Shown here in pieces: positions 16,601-26,555 of a stretch of DNA of 33,950 nucleotides (its first letter is position 1; the number at the start of each line of letters is the position of its first letter). The stretch covers positions 1-33,950 of the forward strand of contig CAMEHL010000005.1 of NCBI GenBank assembly GCA_945917475.1, read 5' to 3'. Below the pieces are notes generated by a model. The model had not been told where the DNA came from. It did no database searches and saw only the letters and a list, made by a program, of their open reading frames with translations. The stretch comes from an uncultured Clostridia bacterium. Lineage in GTDB: Bacteria > Bacillota > Clostridia > Christensenellales > Borkfalkiaceae. The translations under genes were made by a program, and so were the position numbers.

Positions 16601-18034
16601 TTAATAAGCCCGGGCGAAAATGACTTTGTGTTTTGCGGGTTTGCCGCAGATTGCGCAGCGTTCGGGAACGCCTTCTTCGTCCACCATAACCCTTGCGGTG
16701 GCCTGCGTGTAATCTTTAACTTTATCTTCGCACTCGCGGCAGCCGCACCAGCCCGCTTTTACGAAGTTTTTGTTCTCTACGCCCGCGAGTATGCCGTCTA
16801 AACTGTCCGCTTCTACGATACGCTCGTCGCGCCGTTTTTCGGACGCCTTTAACATATCTTTCTGAACGGTTTCCAGAAGGTCTTTGACGTAAGCGGCGAG
16901 TTCACCGATTTTCACGGTGAATTTTTCGAGCGTGTCGCGTCTCATAACGACCGCGACGCCGTTTTCGATATCTCTCGGTCCGACTTCTACGCGGACGGGC
17001 ACGCCTTTCATTTCCCAGTCGTTGAATTTTCTGCCGGGGCTCATATCCCTGACGTCCGTTTTAACCCTAATATCCGCCGCGGCGAGAGATTTTTCTATTT
17101 CAAAAGCCTTTTCCGTAACGCCCGCTTTGTGCGCCGCCACGGGAACGATTATCGCCTGAACGGGCGCGACGCGGGGCGGCAGAACGAGACCGCGTTTATC
17201 GCCGTGCGCCATTATTATCGCGCCGATAAGGCGGGTGGACGTCCCCCAGGAAGTGGTGTAACCGTATTTTAACGTCGCGTCTTTATCGAGATATTTTATA
17301 TCGAACGCTTTCGCGAAGTTCTGACCGAGATAGTGCGAAGTCCCCGCTTGCAGACTCTTTCCGTCGAGCATCATCGCTTCCATACCGAAAGTGGCGACTG
17401 CGCCGGCGAATTTTTCCTTTTCGGTTTTTCTGCCGCAGATAACGGGAATAGCGAGCGTTTCTTCCGCGAAGTCTTTATAGACTTTAAGCATTCTCATCGT
17501 TTCTTCCATGGCTTCTTCTTCGGTGGAGTGAACGGTATGACCTTCCTGCCACAAAAACTCGCTGGTACGCAAAAACGGGCGCGTGGTTTTTTCCCAACGC
17601 ATAACGTTGCACCATTGATTCATGATAACGGGCAGGTCGCGATAAGACTGTATCCATTTAGAATACATAGTGCCGATAATCGTTTCGCTGGTAGGTCTTA
17701 TGGCAAGCGGTTCTTCGAGTTTCGCGCCGCCCGCATGCGTAACCACCGCTACTTCGGGCGCAAAGCCCTCTACGTGTTCCTGTTCCTTTGTGAAAAAACT
17801 CATAGGGATAAGCAGCGGGAAGTAGGCGTTGACCGACCCCGCTTCTTTAAAACGCCTGTCCATATCTTTCTGTATGTTTTCCCAGATGGCGTAACCGTAA
17901 GGGCGGATAACCATAGTCCCTTTCACGGGACCGTAATCCACGAGTTCGGTTTTTAACACCACGTCGGTATACCATTGAGCGAAATTCTCGTCGATATCCG
18001 CTATTTCTTTAACAAATTGCTTGTTGTCGTCCAT
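16601..18034 (-). CDS. proS: prolyl-tRNA synthetase (archaeal/eukaryotic-type)
   Basis: Class II aaRS motifs 'GYAIWENIQKDMDRRFKEAG', 'LAIRPTSETIIG', 'FLWQEGHTVH'; C-terminal Cys cluster CGCRECEDK...CAICG; ends in ...FARAY. Confidence 0.95.
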   Translation of the reverse strand: MDDNKQFVKEIADIDENFAQWYTDVVLKTELVDYGPVKGTMVIRPYGYAIWENIQKDMDRRFKEAGSVNAYFPLLIPMSFFTKEQEHVEGFAPEVAVVTHAGGAKLEEPLAIRPTSETIIGTMYSKWIQSYRDLPVIMNQWCNVMRWEKTTRPFLRTSEFLWQEGHTVHSTEEEAMEETMRMLKVYKDFAEETLAIPVICGRKTEKEKFAGAVATFGMEAMMLDGKSLQAGTSHYLGQNFAKAFDIKYLDKDATLKYGYTTSWGTSTRLIGAIIMAHGDKRGLVLPPRVAPVQAIIVPVAAHKAGVTEKAFEIEKSLAAADIRVKTDVRDMSPGRKFNDWEMKGVPVRVEVGPRDIENGVAVVMRRDTLEKFTVKIGELAAYVKDLLETVQKDMLKASEKRRDERIVEADSLDGILAGVENKNFVKAGWCGCRECEDKVKDYTQATARVMVDEEGVPERCAICGKPAKHKVIFARAY

Positions 18035-18159
18035 ATAAATCTCCGCGCCGAATATTATTATTATCGTCATTAAACGATTATTTAAAAACGAATTAGTATA
18101 ATTATCGCACGATGTTTAAGGTTATGTCAAGTTTTTTGTTACATTTTACTTTAAAAGAC

Positions 18160-18188
18160 TTGAAAAAGACTTGAAAATAACCTATAAT
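18160..18188 (+). promoter_or_regulatory. sigma-A-type promoter for tkt
   Basis: TTGAAA (18160-18165), 17-nt spacer, TATAAT (18183-18188). Confidence 0.75.
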
Positions 18189-18246
18189 ATAAATAAACAC
18201 ACGCGCGGCATTCCCGCGGGGAAAACGCGCAATTCAGGAGGAAACT

Positions 18247-20223
18247 ATGACAGACGTTAAACAACTGACGGTGAACGCGATAAGAATGCTTTCCGCAGAC
18301 GCCATCGAAAAAGCAAAATCCGGTCATCCCGGTATGCCGCTCGGCGCGGCGCCCATCGGATACGCCGCGTTCACGAATATGACTTTCAATCCGAAAGACA
18401 CGGCGTTCGACAACCGCGACAGATTCGTTCTTTCCGCGGGGCACGCGTCTATGCTCGATTATTCGCTTTACTACCTTTTCGGGTTCGGGCTTAAAAAAGA
18501 AGATCTTATGAACTTCCGTCAACTCGGCTCGCGCACGGCGGGACACCCCGAATACGGCGTATGCCCCGGCGTGGAAACTTCTACCGGTCCGCTCGGACAA
18601 GGTATCGCAAACGCCGTCGGTATGGCGATTGCCGAAAACTATCTCGCCGCGAAATTCAATAAAGACGGTTTCCCGATAGTTGATCATTATACTTACGCTA
18701 TCTGCGGCGACGGCTGTATGCAGGAAGGTATAGAAAACGAAGCCGCTTCGCTCGCGGGCGCGCTTAAACTCGGCAAACTTATCGTTTTATACGACGACAA
18801 CGACATAACCATAGAAGGCAGCACGGACATCACCTTCACCGAAGACGTGGGCAAACGCCACGAAGCGCTCGGCTGGCAGGTTATAAAAGTTAAAGACGCA
18901 AACGACATCGGCGCGCTTAACCGCGCTATAAAGAAAGCGAAAGCGGAAACGGAAAAACCGTCTTTAATCATAATCAAGTCGGAAATCGGTTACGGTTCTC
19001 CCCTGCAAGGCAAAGCGAGTTCGCACGGCGCGCCGCTCGGCGAAGAAAACGTAGCCGCGCTCCGCAAAACGCTCGGCTGGGATTTGCCACCTTTCGAAGT
19101 GCCGGAAGAAGTGTTTAAACATTGCAGAAAGTTCGGCAACCGCGGCAAGAAAGCGGAAAGAGAGTGGAAACGCTTATTTAAAGATTACGAAGAAAAGTAT
19201 CCCGAACTCGCCGCCGAATACAAGGCGTGGAAAAAGAACGACTTTGCCGCCGCGCTTAAAAACGCGGACGAGTTGTGGGAGTTTGAAAAGGACGACGCGT
19301 CCCGCGGGTACGGCAACACCGTGCTTAACAAACTCGCAAAATACGTTCCTAATCTTATCGGCGGTTCAGCCGACCTTGCGCCTGCAAACAAATCCAACAT
19401 CAAGGCGCGCGGCAGTTATTCCGCAACCGAAAGAACGGGTTCTAATATGCACTTCGGCATACGAGAACACGCTATGGCGGCGATTTGCAACGGCATTTAT
19501 CTGCACGGCGGACTTATGCCCTACTGCGCGACTTTCGCCGTGTTCTCCGACTATATGAAGAACGCTATGCGTATGTCCGCCATTATGGAAATCCCCGTTA
19601 CTTATATCTTAACGCACGACTCAATCGGCGTAGGCGAAGACGGACCTACCCATCAGCCCGTGGAACATCTCGCGGGGCTTCGCGCAATGCCGAATATGAG
19701 AGTTTACCGTCCCGCGGACGGCAGAGAAACCGCCGCGGCGTGGATTTCGGCGGTTACGGGCAAAAACCCGTCCTGCCTGTTCCTTTCGAGACAGACTCTG
19801 CCTATGATTGACGGCACGGGTAAAGACGCGTTCAAGGGCGGCTATATTATCGCCGACAGCAAAAAGAAAACCCCCGACCTTATATTTATAGCGACGGGTT
19901 CGGAAGTGGGTCTCGCCCTGTCCGCAAAAGCGGAACTCGAAAAAGACGGCGTGGACGCGAGAGTCGTGTCTATGCCCTGTATGGAAGACTTCGAGGCGCA
20001 GAGCGAAAAATACAAACAGAGCGTACTCCCCGACGAAGTGAGAGCGAGAGTCGCCGTTGAAGCGGGTTCGCCCATGTGCTGGTACAAATACGTGGGACTC
20101 GACGGAAAAGTCGTCGGTATGGAAACGTTCGGCGCGTCCGCTCCCGCAAAACAGTTGTTTACCAAATTCGGATTTACCGTAGAAAACGTAGTCGCCGCGG
20201 CGAAAGACGTTCTGGCAAAATAA
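18247..20223 (+). CDS. tkt: transketolase
   Basis: 658 aa; 'SGHPGMPLGAAPIGYAAF', 'GDGCMQEGIENEAASLAG', 'HDSIGVGEDGPTHQPVEHLA'; RBS AGGAGG. Confidence 0.96.
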   Translation: MTDVKQLTVNAIRMLSADAIEKAKSGHPGMPLGAAPIGYAAFTNMTFNPKDTAFDNRDRFVLSAGHASMLDYSLYYLFGFGLKKEDLMNFRQLGSRTAGHPEYGVCPGVETSTGPLGQGIANAVGMAIAENYLAAKFNKDGFPIVDHYTYAICGDGCMQEGIENEAASLAGALKLGKLIVLYDDNDITIEGSTDITFTEDVGKRHEALGWQVIKVKDANDIGALNRAIKKAKAETEKPSLIIIKSEIGYGSPLQGKASSHGAPLGEENVAALRKTLGWDLPPFEVPEEVFKHCRKFGNRGKKAEREWKRLFKDYEEKYPELAAEYKAWKKNDFAAALKNADELWEFEKDDASRGYGNTVLNKLAKYVPNLIGGSADLAPANKSNIKARGSYSATERTGSNMHFGIREHAMAAICNGIYLHGGLMPYCATFAVFSDYMKNAMRMSAIMEIPVTYILTHDSIGVGEDGPTHQPVEHLAGLRAMPNMRVYRPADGRETAAAWISAVTGKNPSCLFLSRQTLPMIDGTGKDAFKGGYIIADSKKKTPDLIFIATGSEVGLALSAKAELEKDGVDARVVSMPCMEDFEAQSEKYKQSVLPDEVRARVAVEAGSPMCWYKYVGLDGKVVGMETFGASAPAKQLFTKFGFTVENVVAAAKDVLAK

Positions 20224-20275
20224 TCGCATATCGCGTATAATCTTTAAGCGGCTAATCCGTAGCGTAATACGGTAA

Positions 20276-20317
20276 GCGGCGCGGCGATAAATACTTATCG
20301 CCGCGCCGCGTGTTTTT
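20276..20317 (+). terminator. tkt intrinsic terminator
   Basis: GCGGCGCGGCGATAA-atac-TTATCGCCGCGCCGC followed by T-run. Confidence 0.85.
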
Positions 20318-20333
20318 TCTCGGGATAAAATTT

Positions 20334-20376
20334 CCGCCCGCAACTCCTTTAAAAAGGAGTTGCGGGCGGTCTTTTT
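20334..20376 (+). terminator. second tandem terminator-like hairpin
   Basis: CCGCCCGCAACTCCTTT-tt-AAAGGAGTTGCGGGCGG-style 17-bp hairpin followed by TCTTTTTT. Confidence 0.75.
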
Positions 20377-20511
20377 TCGGTTTACGCTTTACCGTATTTA
20401 AGTTTTCGGTTCAGGGGTTTCGGTTTTAATTTTTCCGACGTTACCCCGTATCCGTTTTCCCTTTTTTCGCATATCCGCACATGGCCGCACGGATTGCCTT
20501 CGCCGCGCTGT

Positions 20512-21429
20512 TTATTCCGTCCGCTCCGGATCCACGCCGCACGGCTCGGCTTTATCGCACGCCGCCGTTTCCGCACACGCTTCAAAGCGTTCGCGCGGGT
20601 GGGTTGCTCCGTTTTCCGCATCGATTTCGGAAAGCGCGGCTTCCGTTACGGAAACGGGGTCGGCTTCTTTATCGGCGGCATTTTTGCGTTTCTTTTCCTC
20701 GCCGCTCTCCGTCTTTTTGACGAGAAGAAGTTTTTTGTTTTTCTTTAACCCGATATATCCGATAACCACCGCGACGAATGCGCCAACCGAGTCGGTTATT
20801 ATATCTTTCATAGTATCCGCAAGCGCGGCATGCCCCGTCAGCACCGTTCCGTCGGCAGTCATAAACTTCTGCATATTAAGCCCTAAAAGTCCGTCGAAAG
20901 TAAATTCGTAAATTTCCCACAATGCGCCCACCGTTACCGCGAAACAGAACGCGAACAGGCACAGAAAGAACGGCGAAAGATTTAAAACGGTGTTCTCGTC
21001 TCTGTTTATAATGCTTATTACCATAAACCCGAAAAATCCGAGCATAAGACTGCTCGTTCCGTGCAGAAAACTGTCCCACCATTTGAATTTATAATAAAAA
21101 CTTCTCACTTCGCCGAGAAAAATCGCACAGTACAAAAAGAAAATATAAAATATATACAAAAACGGCGGCACTTCGAACTTGAATTTCTTGCCTAAAATGG
21201 TCGGAACGTTAATCACCACCGCGCCCAACAGGCACTGAATTATCATAAGAATATAATCCGCGTCAGAGTGATAACCCGCGTCGTTTTGGGGCAAGTCGCC
21301 GAAAATTATTTTGAATATAAGATAAATAACGGGCAGAATAAAACTCGCGAGCGCGATTGAATACGCCGCTATCTCGATTTTTTCGTGTTTCGTTCTGCGT
21401 CTCTTTTCGTGTTTTTTCTTTTCTTCCAT
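20512..21429 (-). CDS. membrane protein, possibly DUF2238/YjdF-like
   Basis: Multi-TM with 'FKWWDSFLHGTSSLMLGFFGF' and 'VGALWEIYEFTFDGLLGLNMQ'; acidic C-terminal tail. Confidence 0.6.
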   Translation of the reverse strand: MEEKKKHEKRRRTKHEKIEIAAYSIALASFILPVIYLIFKIIFGDLPQNDAGYHSDADYILMIIQCLLGAVVINVPTILGKKFKFEVPPFLYIFYIFFLYCAIFLGEVRSFYYKFKWWDSFLHGTSSLMLGFFGFMVISIINRDENTVLNLSPFFLCLFAFCFAVTVGALWEIYEFTFDGLLGLNMQKFMTADGTVLTGHAALADTMKDIITDSVGAFVAVVIGYIGLKKNKKLLLVKKTESGEEKKRKNAADKEADPVSVTEAALSEIDAENGATHPRERFEACAETAACDKAEPCGVDPERTE

Positions 21430-21557
21430 TATTACTCCGTAAATACCGTAATCCGTTCCGCCGCGTGCGGTATCATAACGTCTGCGCCGCCGTACGGGGA
21501 TATTGCGGGGATATAGATATTATTATAAGTATAAAAATAAAAAAGTATAATCCTTTT

Positions 21558-21633
21558 AGCGGATTACGGCGTTTTTCTCTTTTCTTCGTATCGTTAAACA
21601 GCGCAAAACGGAAAGGTTCTGCGCTGTTTTTTT
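21558..21633 (+). ncRNA. possible short sRNA ending in an intrinsic terminator
   Basis: TATAAT at 21546-21551; hairpin AACAGCGCA...TGCGCTGTT followed by T7 at 21627-21633, on the strand with no coding gene. The -35 is weak. Confidence 0.3.
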
Positions 21634-21645
21634 AAGTATAATATA

Positions 21646-21933
21646 TTATTTGCTTTTCTTAGGCGCACTCTTTTTCGCGGTCTTTTTCACCGCGGTTGCC
21701 GCCGCTTCCGCCGCGGCGGGTTTTTTAACCGCCGTTTTCTTGGGCGCGGATTTTACGGCTTTTTTGCCGCCCGCCGCCTTATTATATTTCGTATACGCTT
21801 TATCGCAGGGGTTTTCCTGCGTTTTGTCGCATTTAACGCAATAATCGAACGAACCGCAGGCGTCTTTGCCCTCTTCTTCGCTCTTTATCCATTTGATTTT
21901 GTCGAGTTCAATCTGTTTTTTCGTAAGCGACAT
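21646..21933 (-). CDS. small protein with N-terminal Cys motif and histone-H1-like Lys/Ala/Pro-rich tail
   Basis: 95 aa: CGSFDYCVKCDKTQENPC then GGKKAVKSAPKKTAVKKPAAAEAAATAVKKTAKKSAPKKSK. Confidence 0.7.
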   Translation of the reverse strand: MSLTKKQIELDKIKWIKSEEEGKDACGSFDYCVKCDKTQENPCDKAYTKYNKAAGGKKAVKSAPKKTAVKKPAAAEAAATAVKKTAKKSAPKKSK

Positions 21934-22075
21934 AACGGAAATCTTCTTTTTTCGGTTTCATCGGTTTTTTTATAATATAACAGAAAAAACCCGTTTTGTC
22001 AATAAATTCGCGCCCGTTGCGCTCCGAAAGTTACCGTCTCTGGTCGCCCGCACGGCGGCGCGCCGCTTATAACGA

Positions 22076-23950
22076 TTACGAAAGGGCTTGTTCGGCGGTT
22101 TTAAGGTTCATTTCGTTAAGGCACTTCAATTCGTAGAATTTCCCTTTTTTCTTCATAAGTTCTTCGTAAGTACCCGTTTCCACGGCGACGCCGTTTTCCA
22201 TAACGACAATCCTGTCCGCGTCGCGAATAGTGGAAAGTCTGTGCGCCACGATGAAAGTGGTTCTGCCCTTTATGCACGACGCAATCGCTTTCTGAACGTG
22301 ATATTCGGATATATTGTCCAGCGCGGAAGTCGCTTCGTCGAGTATGAGAATTTCGGGGTTGCGGATAAGCGCGCGGGCAATGGTGATTCTCTGTTTCTGA
22401 CCGCCCGAGAGTTTGTCTCCGTTTTCGCCGATACGCGTGTCAATACCCTGAGGCAGTTTATCGATAAACTCTTTTAAGTTAGCCATTTCTACCGCTTTAT
22501 CGAGTTGTTCCTGCGTATACGAGCCGAGTCCGTAAGTGATGTTATCCTTTACCGAACCCGAAAAGAGTATACTGTTCTGCGGCACGACTGATATATGGTG
22601 GCGATATTCCGAAAGATTGAGCTCGGTCAGCGGCTTTCCGTCTATTTTCACGACGCCTTCGGTAGGCGTTAAAAAGCCGATTATAAGATTCATAATCGTA
22701 GACTTGCCCGAACCGGACGCGCCGACTACCGCTATGCACTCGCCGCTTTTCACGTTAAGACTGAAATCCTTTATAACCAAATCTTCCGAACCGGGATATT
22801 TATACGAAACGTGGTCGAATTCCACGTCGCCGCGGATATCGGGAATTTCTTTTTTGCCTATGTTTATCTCCACGTCTTTGGCGTTCATTATCTCGGAAAT
22901 AGAAGAAAGCGCTTCCGTTCCCGCGGAGAGTTGCGGGAATATGCTTATAAGTGCGGAAATCGAGCCGCTTATAGACGAGAAAAGCGACTGATAAAGCACG
23001 ACTTCGCCGACAGAGATTTTACCTATCAGCGCAAGCGAAGCGCAGAACACGAGACACACCGCCGAAAGCAGAGTGTTGGTAACCCAGGAACACGCGCCGA
23101 ATTTGCCGAACGCTTTATCCATTTCAAGCCCCGAACCCGCAAGTCTCGCTATCGACTTTTCCACGGACGAAATTTCCGTGCTTTCGAGACCGTGCGCCTT
23201 GGTAACGGGCATCATAGTCAGCATATTCGTGAGTTTCACCGAGACGGTTTCGTTCTTTTCCCTGAAATCGCGGTTGACTTTTTTCATCTTGCTGCGGAAC
23301 AGCCACGTCAGCCCTACGTTGACGGGAATAACGAGCAGGAAAAAGAGTGATATAAGCCCGTTGTTGTAGACGGAAATGGATATGGAAACCACCGTGTTTA
23401 TAAGGCTTTGAATAAGCGAAAACGCCACCAACCTGAAAAAGTTGTCCGCTTCTACCGTGTCTTTTAAGAATTTCGCCTGAATTTTACCCGATTCTATATC
23501 TTTATGATAAGTGATTGAAAGGCTTTGCAGTTTACGCACGACAGAACTTTTCAGTCCCGCGCTTATTCGCCGCAGCATTTTGCTGTTGATTTTCCAGCAC
23601 AGCATAGTAGTGGGAATATTCTGCAATATAAGCACTGCCAAAACGAGCGCGTTTATAATTATGCTGCGCCACGCTTCCGCGGAAACGCCCGTGCCTTTCG
23701 CAATCGCGTCGGTCGTAACGTTTATTATGTTAGAAGTGATTATAGGCATTGCCCAGGCGGGCGACGCCTGCAAAAGATAAACTATCGCCGCAAGCAAAAG
23801 CGTCCAGGCGTTCATTTTAAGAATTTTTCTTAAAATATGCGGGTTTTTCTTGCCGCGCCTGTTAGTTTCTTCTTTGAACAGAAACTCGTAATCGGGGATT
23901 TTGTTGATTTCTGCTATTTCTACTTTACGTCGGTGTTTTTCCGCGTCCAT
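22076..23950 (-). CDS. ABC transporter, fused permease/ATPase (exporter type)
   Basis: Walker A 'GASGSGKST', signature 'LSGGQKQR', Walker B 'ILILDEATSALD', H-loop 'AHRLST'; N-terminal TM domain. Confidence 0.95.
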   Translation of the reverse strand: MDAEKHRRKVEIAEINKIPDYEFLFKEETNRRGKKNPHILRKILKMNAWTLLLAAIVYLLQASPAWAMPIITSNIINVTTDAIAKGTGVSAEAWRSIIINALVLAVLILQNIPTTMLCWKINSKMLRRISAGLKSSVVRKLQSLSITYHKDIESGKIQAKFLKDTVEADNFFRLVAFSLIQSLINTVVSISISVYNNGLISLFFLLVIPVNVGLTWLFRSKMKKVNRDFREKNETVSVKLTNMLTMMPVTKAHGLESTEISSVEKSIARLAGSGLEMDKAFGKFGACSWVTNTLLSAVCLVFCASLALIGKISVGEVVLYQSLFSSISGSISALISIFPQLSAGTEALSSISEIMNAKDVEINIGKKEIPDIRGDVEFDHVSYKYPGSEDLVIKDFSLNVKSGECIAVVGASGSGKSTIMNLIIGFLTPTEGVVKIDGKPLTELNLSEYRHHISVVPQNSILFSGSVKDNITYGLGSYTQEQLDKAVEMANLKEFIDKLPQGIDTRIGENGDKLSGGQKQRITIARALIRNPEILILDEATSALDNISEYHVQKAIASCIKGRTTFIVAHRLSTIRDADRIVVMENGVAVETGTYEELMKKKGKFYELKCLNEMNLKTAEQALS

Positions 23951-24108
23951 AAAACTTTCTCCTTAAAAAGGAAAGGCTTTAACCCTGCGGATTAAAGCCT
24001 CGTTTATGCAAACAGTTTAGCACAGTCAAACGTTTAAGTCAACGGTTTTACTTAAAAATTTTTTTTATTTTTACGCGCGGATTTTTTCGCGGATTTTTAC
24101 GCGGAATT

Positions 24109-25401
24109 TTACGCCGCGCCGCCCGCCGCCGCGATGCCGAGCAGTTTTCTGACCTGTTCCGCAGTCGCTTCGTCTATTTCGCCTTCCGATTTAAGCATTT
24201 CGAGTTCCGTCTCTATTATCGCTTTATCATCCTCTCCGACTTCGGGCATAAGACTGTTTTCCTGAACCACCGCGGAAATAAGCGTCTCGTTTTTGGCGAT
24301 ACCGTTTACGATTGCTTTCGCCTCGTCGCTCGTAAGTTGTTTTTCTTCTTCCGTCTTGCTCTCGTCGTTGACCCTTGCGTTAAAGTCGTAAAGCGCTTCC
24401 ACCGCGTCTACCGCCGAACCCGTATCGAGCGCGGTTATGTCGAAGTCTTCGGGCAGGCTGATTCCTTCAGAACCTTCCGAGCCGTCGCCCGTCATACCCG
24501 CCGCGCTTACGATTATGGTGTTTAATATATTTTTGGCTGCTTCGTCCTTCAACTCTTCGTCCTGAACTTCGCCTATCGTTTTAAGCATATCCACGAGCGC
24601 GTTTTTGCCTTCTTCGCTAAAGCCGCCGCCCGCGCTGAAAGAGTTGCTTATGGCGTCCATATTCGCGCTTATGCTGTTGGTAACTTTTACGACCGCTCTG
24701 ACGGCGTTGATTGCGGAATCGAGCGAGATGGGGTCTCCTTCTTTATCTTCGACCGTCGTCAGCATTTTGTAAGCCCAACCGCCCGATTCGGTATAAATTT
24801 TGCACATAACCGAATCCTGATATTCGTCTAATCCCGCTTCCGCGACTTGGTTCTGCACTTCCGCGCTGATTACCGAATTCCCGTCGAGTTTCAGGTCGGA
24901 CAGACTTGTCATTAAGGTGTTAGCCTGAATGAGCAGTCCGTTGACGGGCACGCAGAACGCGAACGCTATTACCGCGCCCTGAATAATTCCAACGATACCG
25001 CCGAGCAACGCTCTCTTTTTCGCGCCTTTTTTCACGAACAGTTTCATTATCGGGAAAATAATCGCCCAGCCCACGAACTTGAACGCGATAAACAGAACCA
25101 TGAAACACACAACGTTTATGAATATGCGCACGATTACGAAAATCAGGTCGGAAAGGCTTTCGGGAACGTTCGCCGCGCCGCCGCTTAATAATCCCGATAA
25201 AAACTCTTCGATCGTTTGTCCCTGAATTTTGATTTTCAACAGCAAATCCACGAACACGTGTCTTAAAAACCAGGCGGCAAGCAGTGCCGCCACGACGAGC
25301 AACAGTCTTAAAAAAGACCTGTTGAAGCCGCGCACGAGACCCATAATAAGTCCCCACACGACGAAAAACGCGGATATTCCGAGAACGATATAATTTATCA
25401 T
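24109..25401 (-). CDS. CvpA family membrane protein with long acidic C-terminal extension
   Basis: N-terminal 'VWGLIMGLVRGFNRSFLRLL' CvpA-like TM region; 430 aa in total. Confidence 0.75.
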   Translation of the reverse strand: MINYIVLGISAFFVVWGLIMGLVRGFNRSFLRLLLVVAALLAAWFLRHVFVDLLLKIKIQGQTIEEFLSGLLSGGAANVPESLSDLIFVIVRIFINVVCFMVLFIAFKFVGWAIIFPIMKLFVKKGAKKRALLGGIVGIIQGAVIAFAFCVPVNGLLIQANTLMTSLSDLKLDGNSVISAEVQNQVAEAGLDEYQDSVMCKIYTESGGWAYKMLTTVEDKEGDPISLDSAINAVRAVVKVTNSISANMDAISNSFSAGGGFSEEGKNALVDMLKTIGEVQDEELKDEAAKNILNTIIVSAAGMTGDGSEGSEGISLPEDFDITALDTGSAVDAVEALYDFNARVNDESKTEEEKQLTSDEAKAIVNGIAKNETLISAVVQENSLMPEVGEDDKAIIETELEMLKSEGEIDEATAEQVRKLLGIAAAGGAA

Positions 25402-25421
25402 AAATATTTCCTTTTCCGCGG

Positions 25422-25895
25422 TCAGCCGCGGGTTTCGGTTTTTTCTTTCTGAAGGACTTCGATAAGTCCCTTTACGCCGCGGACTACGTCCGTGAACGTC
25501 TTTTCGTAATCACCCGTCCAATACGGGTCGGCAACGTCTCCGCCGTCGCCTGCAAAATACAGAAGTTTTTTTATCTTGCCTTGCGCGTCTCCGCCGAAAA
25601 TGCGCGCCATATCGCGCACGTTTCTCTCGTCCATGCCGATAAACAGGTCGCTTTTCGGGTAGTCTTCGGCTTTGAGTTGTACCGAACGCTTGCCTTCGCA
25701 GCCGATACCCATGCGCGTTAAAATTCTTTTGACGGGCGGATAAACGGGGTTGCCCGCTTCTTCGTTGCTCGTCGCGGAGGAATCCGCACGGTATACGCCC
25801 GACAGCCCCGCGTCTTTTATAAAATCGTTGAACAAAAATTCCGCTAATGGCGACCTGCAAATATTGCCGTAACACACGAAAGTTATCTTTATCAT
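25422..25895 (-). CDS. low-molecular-weight protein-tyrosine-phosphatase
   Basis: 'VCYGNICRSPLAEFLF' CX5R active site and 'DPYWTGDYEKTF' aspartate motif. Confidence 0.93.
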   Translation of the reverse strand: MIKITFVCYGNICRSPLAEFLFNDFIKDAGLSGVYRADSSATSNEEAGNPVYPPVKRILTRMGIGCEGKRSVQLKAEDYPKSDLFIGMDERNVRDMARIFGGDAQGKIKKLLYFAGDGGDVADPYWTGDYEKTFTDVVRGVKGLIEVLQKEKTETRG

Positions 25896-26056
25896 TATAT
25901 TCACAGTCCCCCGATTGCAGTCAAATTCGGTAAATATGCGTTCCTGTCGTTTATTTCGCGACTACATATTAGCACATTTTGCCGCGATTTGTCAAAATTT
26001 TAACGCTTTCTTTTATTTTTTGCAAAAATTTCCTGCTTTGCCGCCGCAAAAGCCGA

Positions 26057-26539
26057 TTATTTATCCAGAATAAGTTCCATCTGCGTTTCTTTTACAAACA
26101 TTCCCATCTTGTCGTAAAACCTGACGGCGTTGTCGTTGCCCGCCCATACGTTAAGGGTTATATCATAACACCCCGCACCCTTTGCAAATTCTTTCACGAA
26201 CGAAAAAAGCGTTTGCCCGACGTGCGAACCCCGGCAGTTTTCGTCCACGCAAAGGTCGTCTATAAACAGAGATTTTACCTTTCTCATATTCGTGGAAAAA
26301 GGCGGATCTTTTATCTGACAAAACGCGTAACCTTTCACTTCTCCGTCGTCGCCTTCCGCAACGAACACGGGCGTTTTTTCGTTTTCTATAATCGCCGCAA
26401 GCTCGGACTCGGTATATTTGGTCGTTCCCGAAACGAAAATGTCCGGACGAATAGCCGCGTGCAGTTCTAAAACTTCGCGCAACAGCTCGATGATTTTATT
26501 TATATCTTTTTTTTCGGCTTTTCTGATAAATATCTGCAT
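26057..26539 (-). CDS. GNAT family N-acetyltransferase
   Basis: 'IDDLCVDENCRGSHVGQTLFSFVKEFAKGAGCYDITLNVWAGNDNAVRFYDKMGM'. Confidence 0.92.
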   Translation of the reverse strand: MQIFIRKAEKKDINKIIELLREVLELHAAIRPDIFVSGTTKYTESELAAIIENEKTPVFVAEGDDGEVKGYAFCQIKDPPFSTNMRKVKSLFIDDLCVDENCRGSHVGQTLFSFVKEFAKGAGCYDITLNVWAGNDNAVRFYDKMGMFVKETQMELILDK

Positions 26540-26555
26540 AATTTCTCTTTTCCGA

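Noticed and set aside
17333-17956. 207-aa plus-strand ORF opposite proS
   Set aside because: Shadow ORF of a well-supported aaRS gene.
19621-20343. 240-aa minus-strand ORF opposite tkt
   Set aside because: Antisense to the transketolase catalytic domain; no family resemblance.
22811-23350. 179-aa plus-strand ORF opposite the ABC transporter
   Set aside because: Shadow ORF; Arg/His-rich with no domain.
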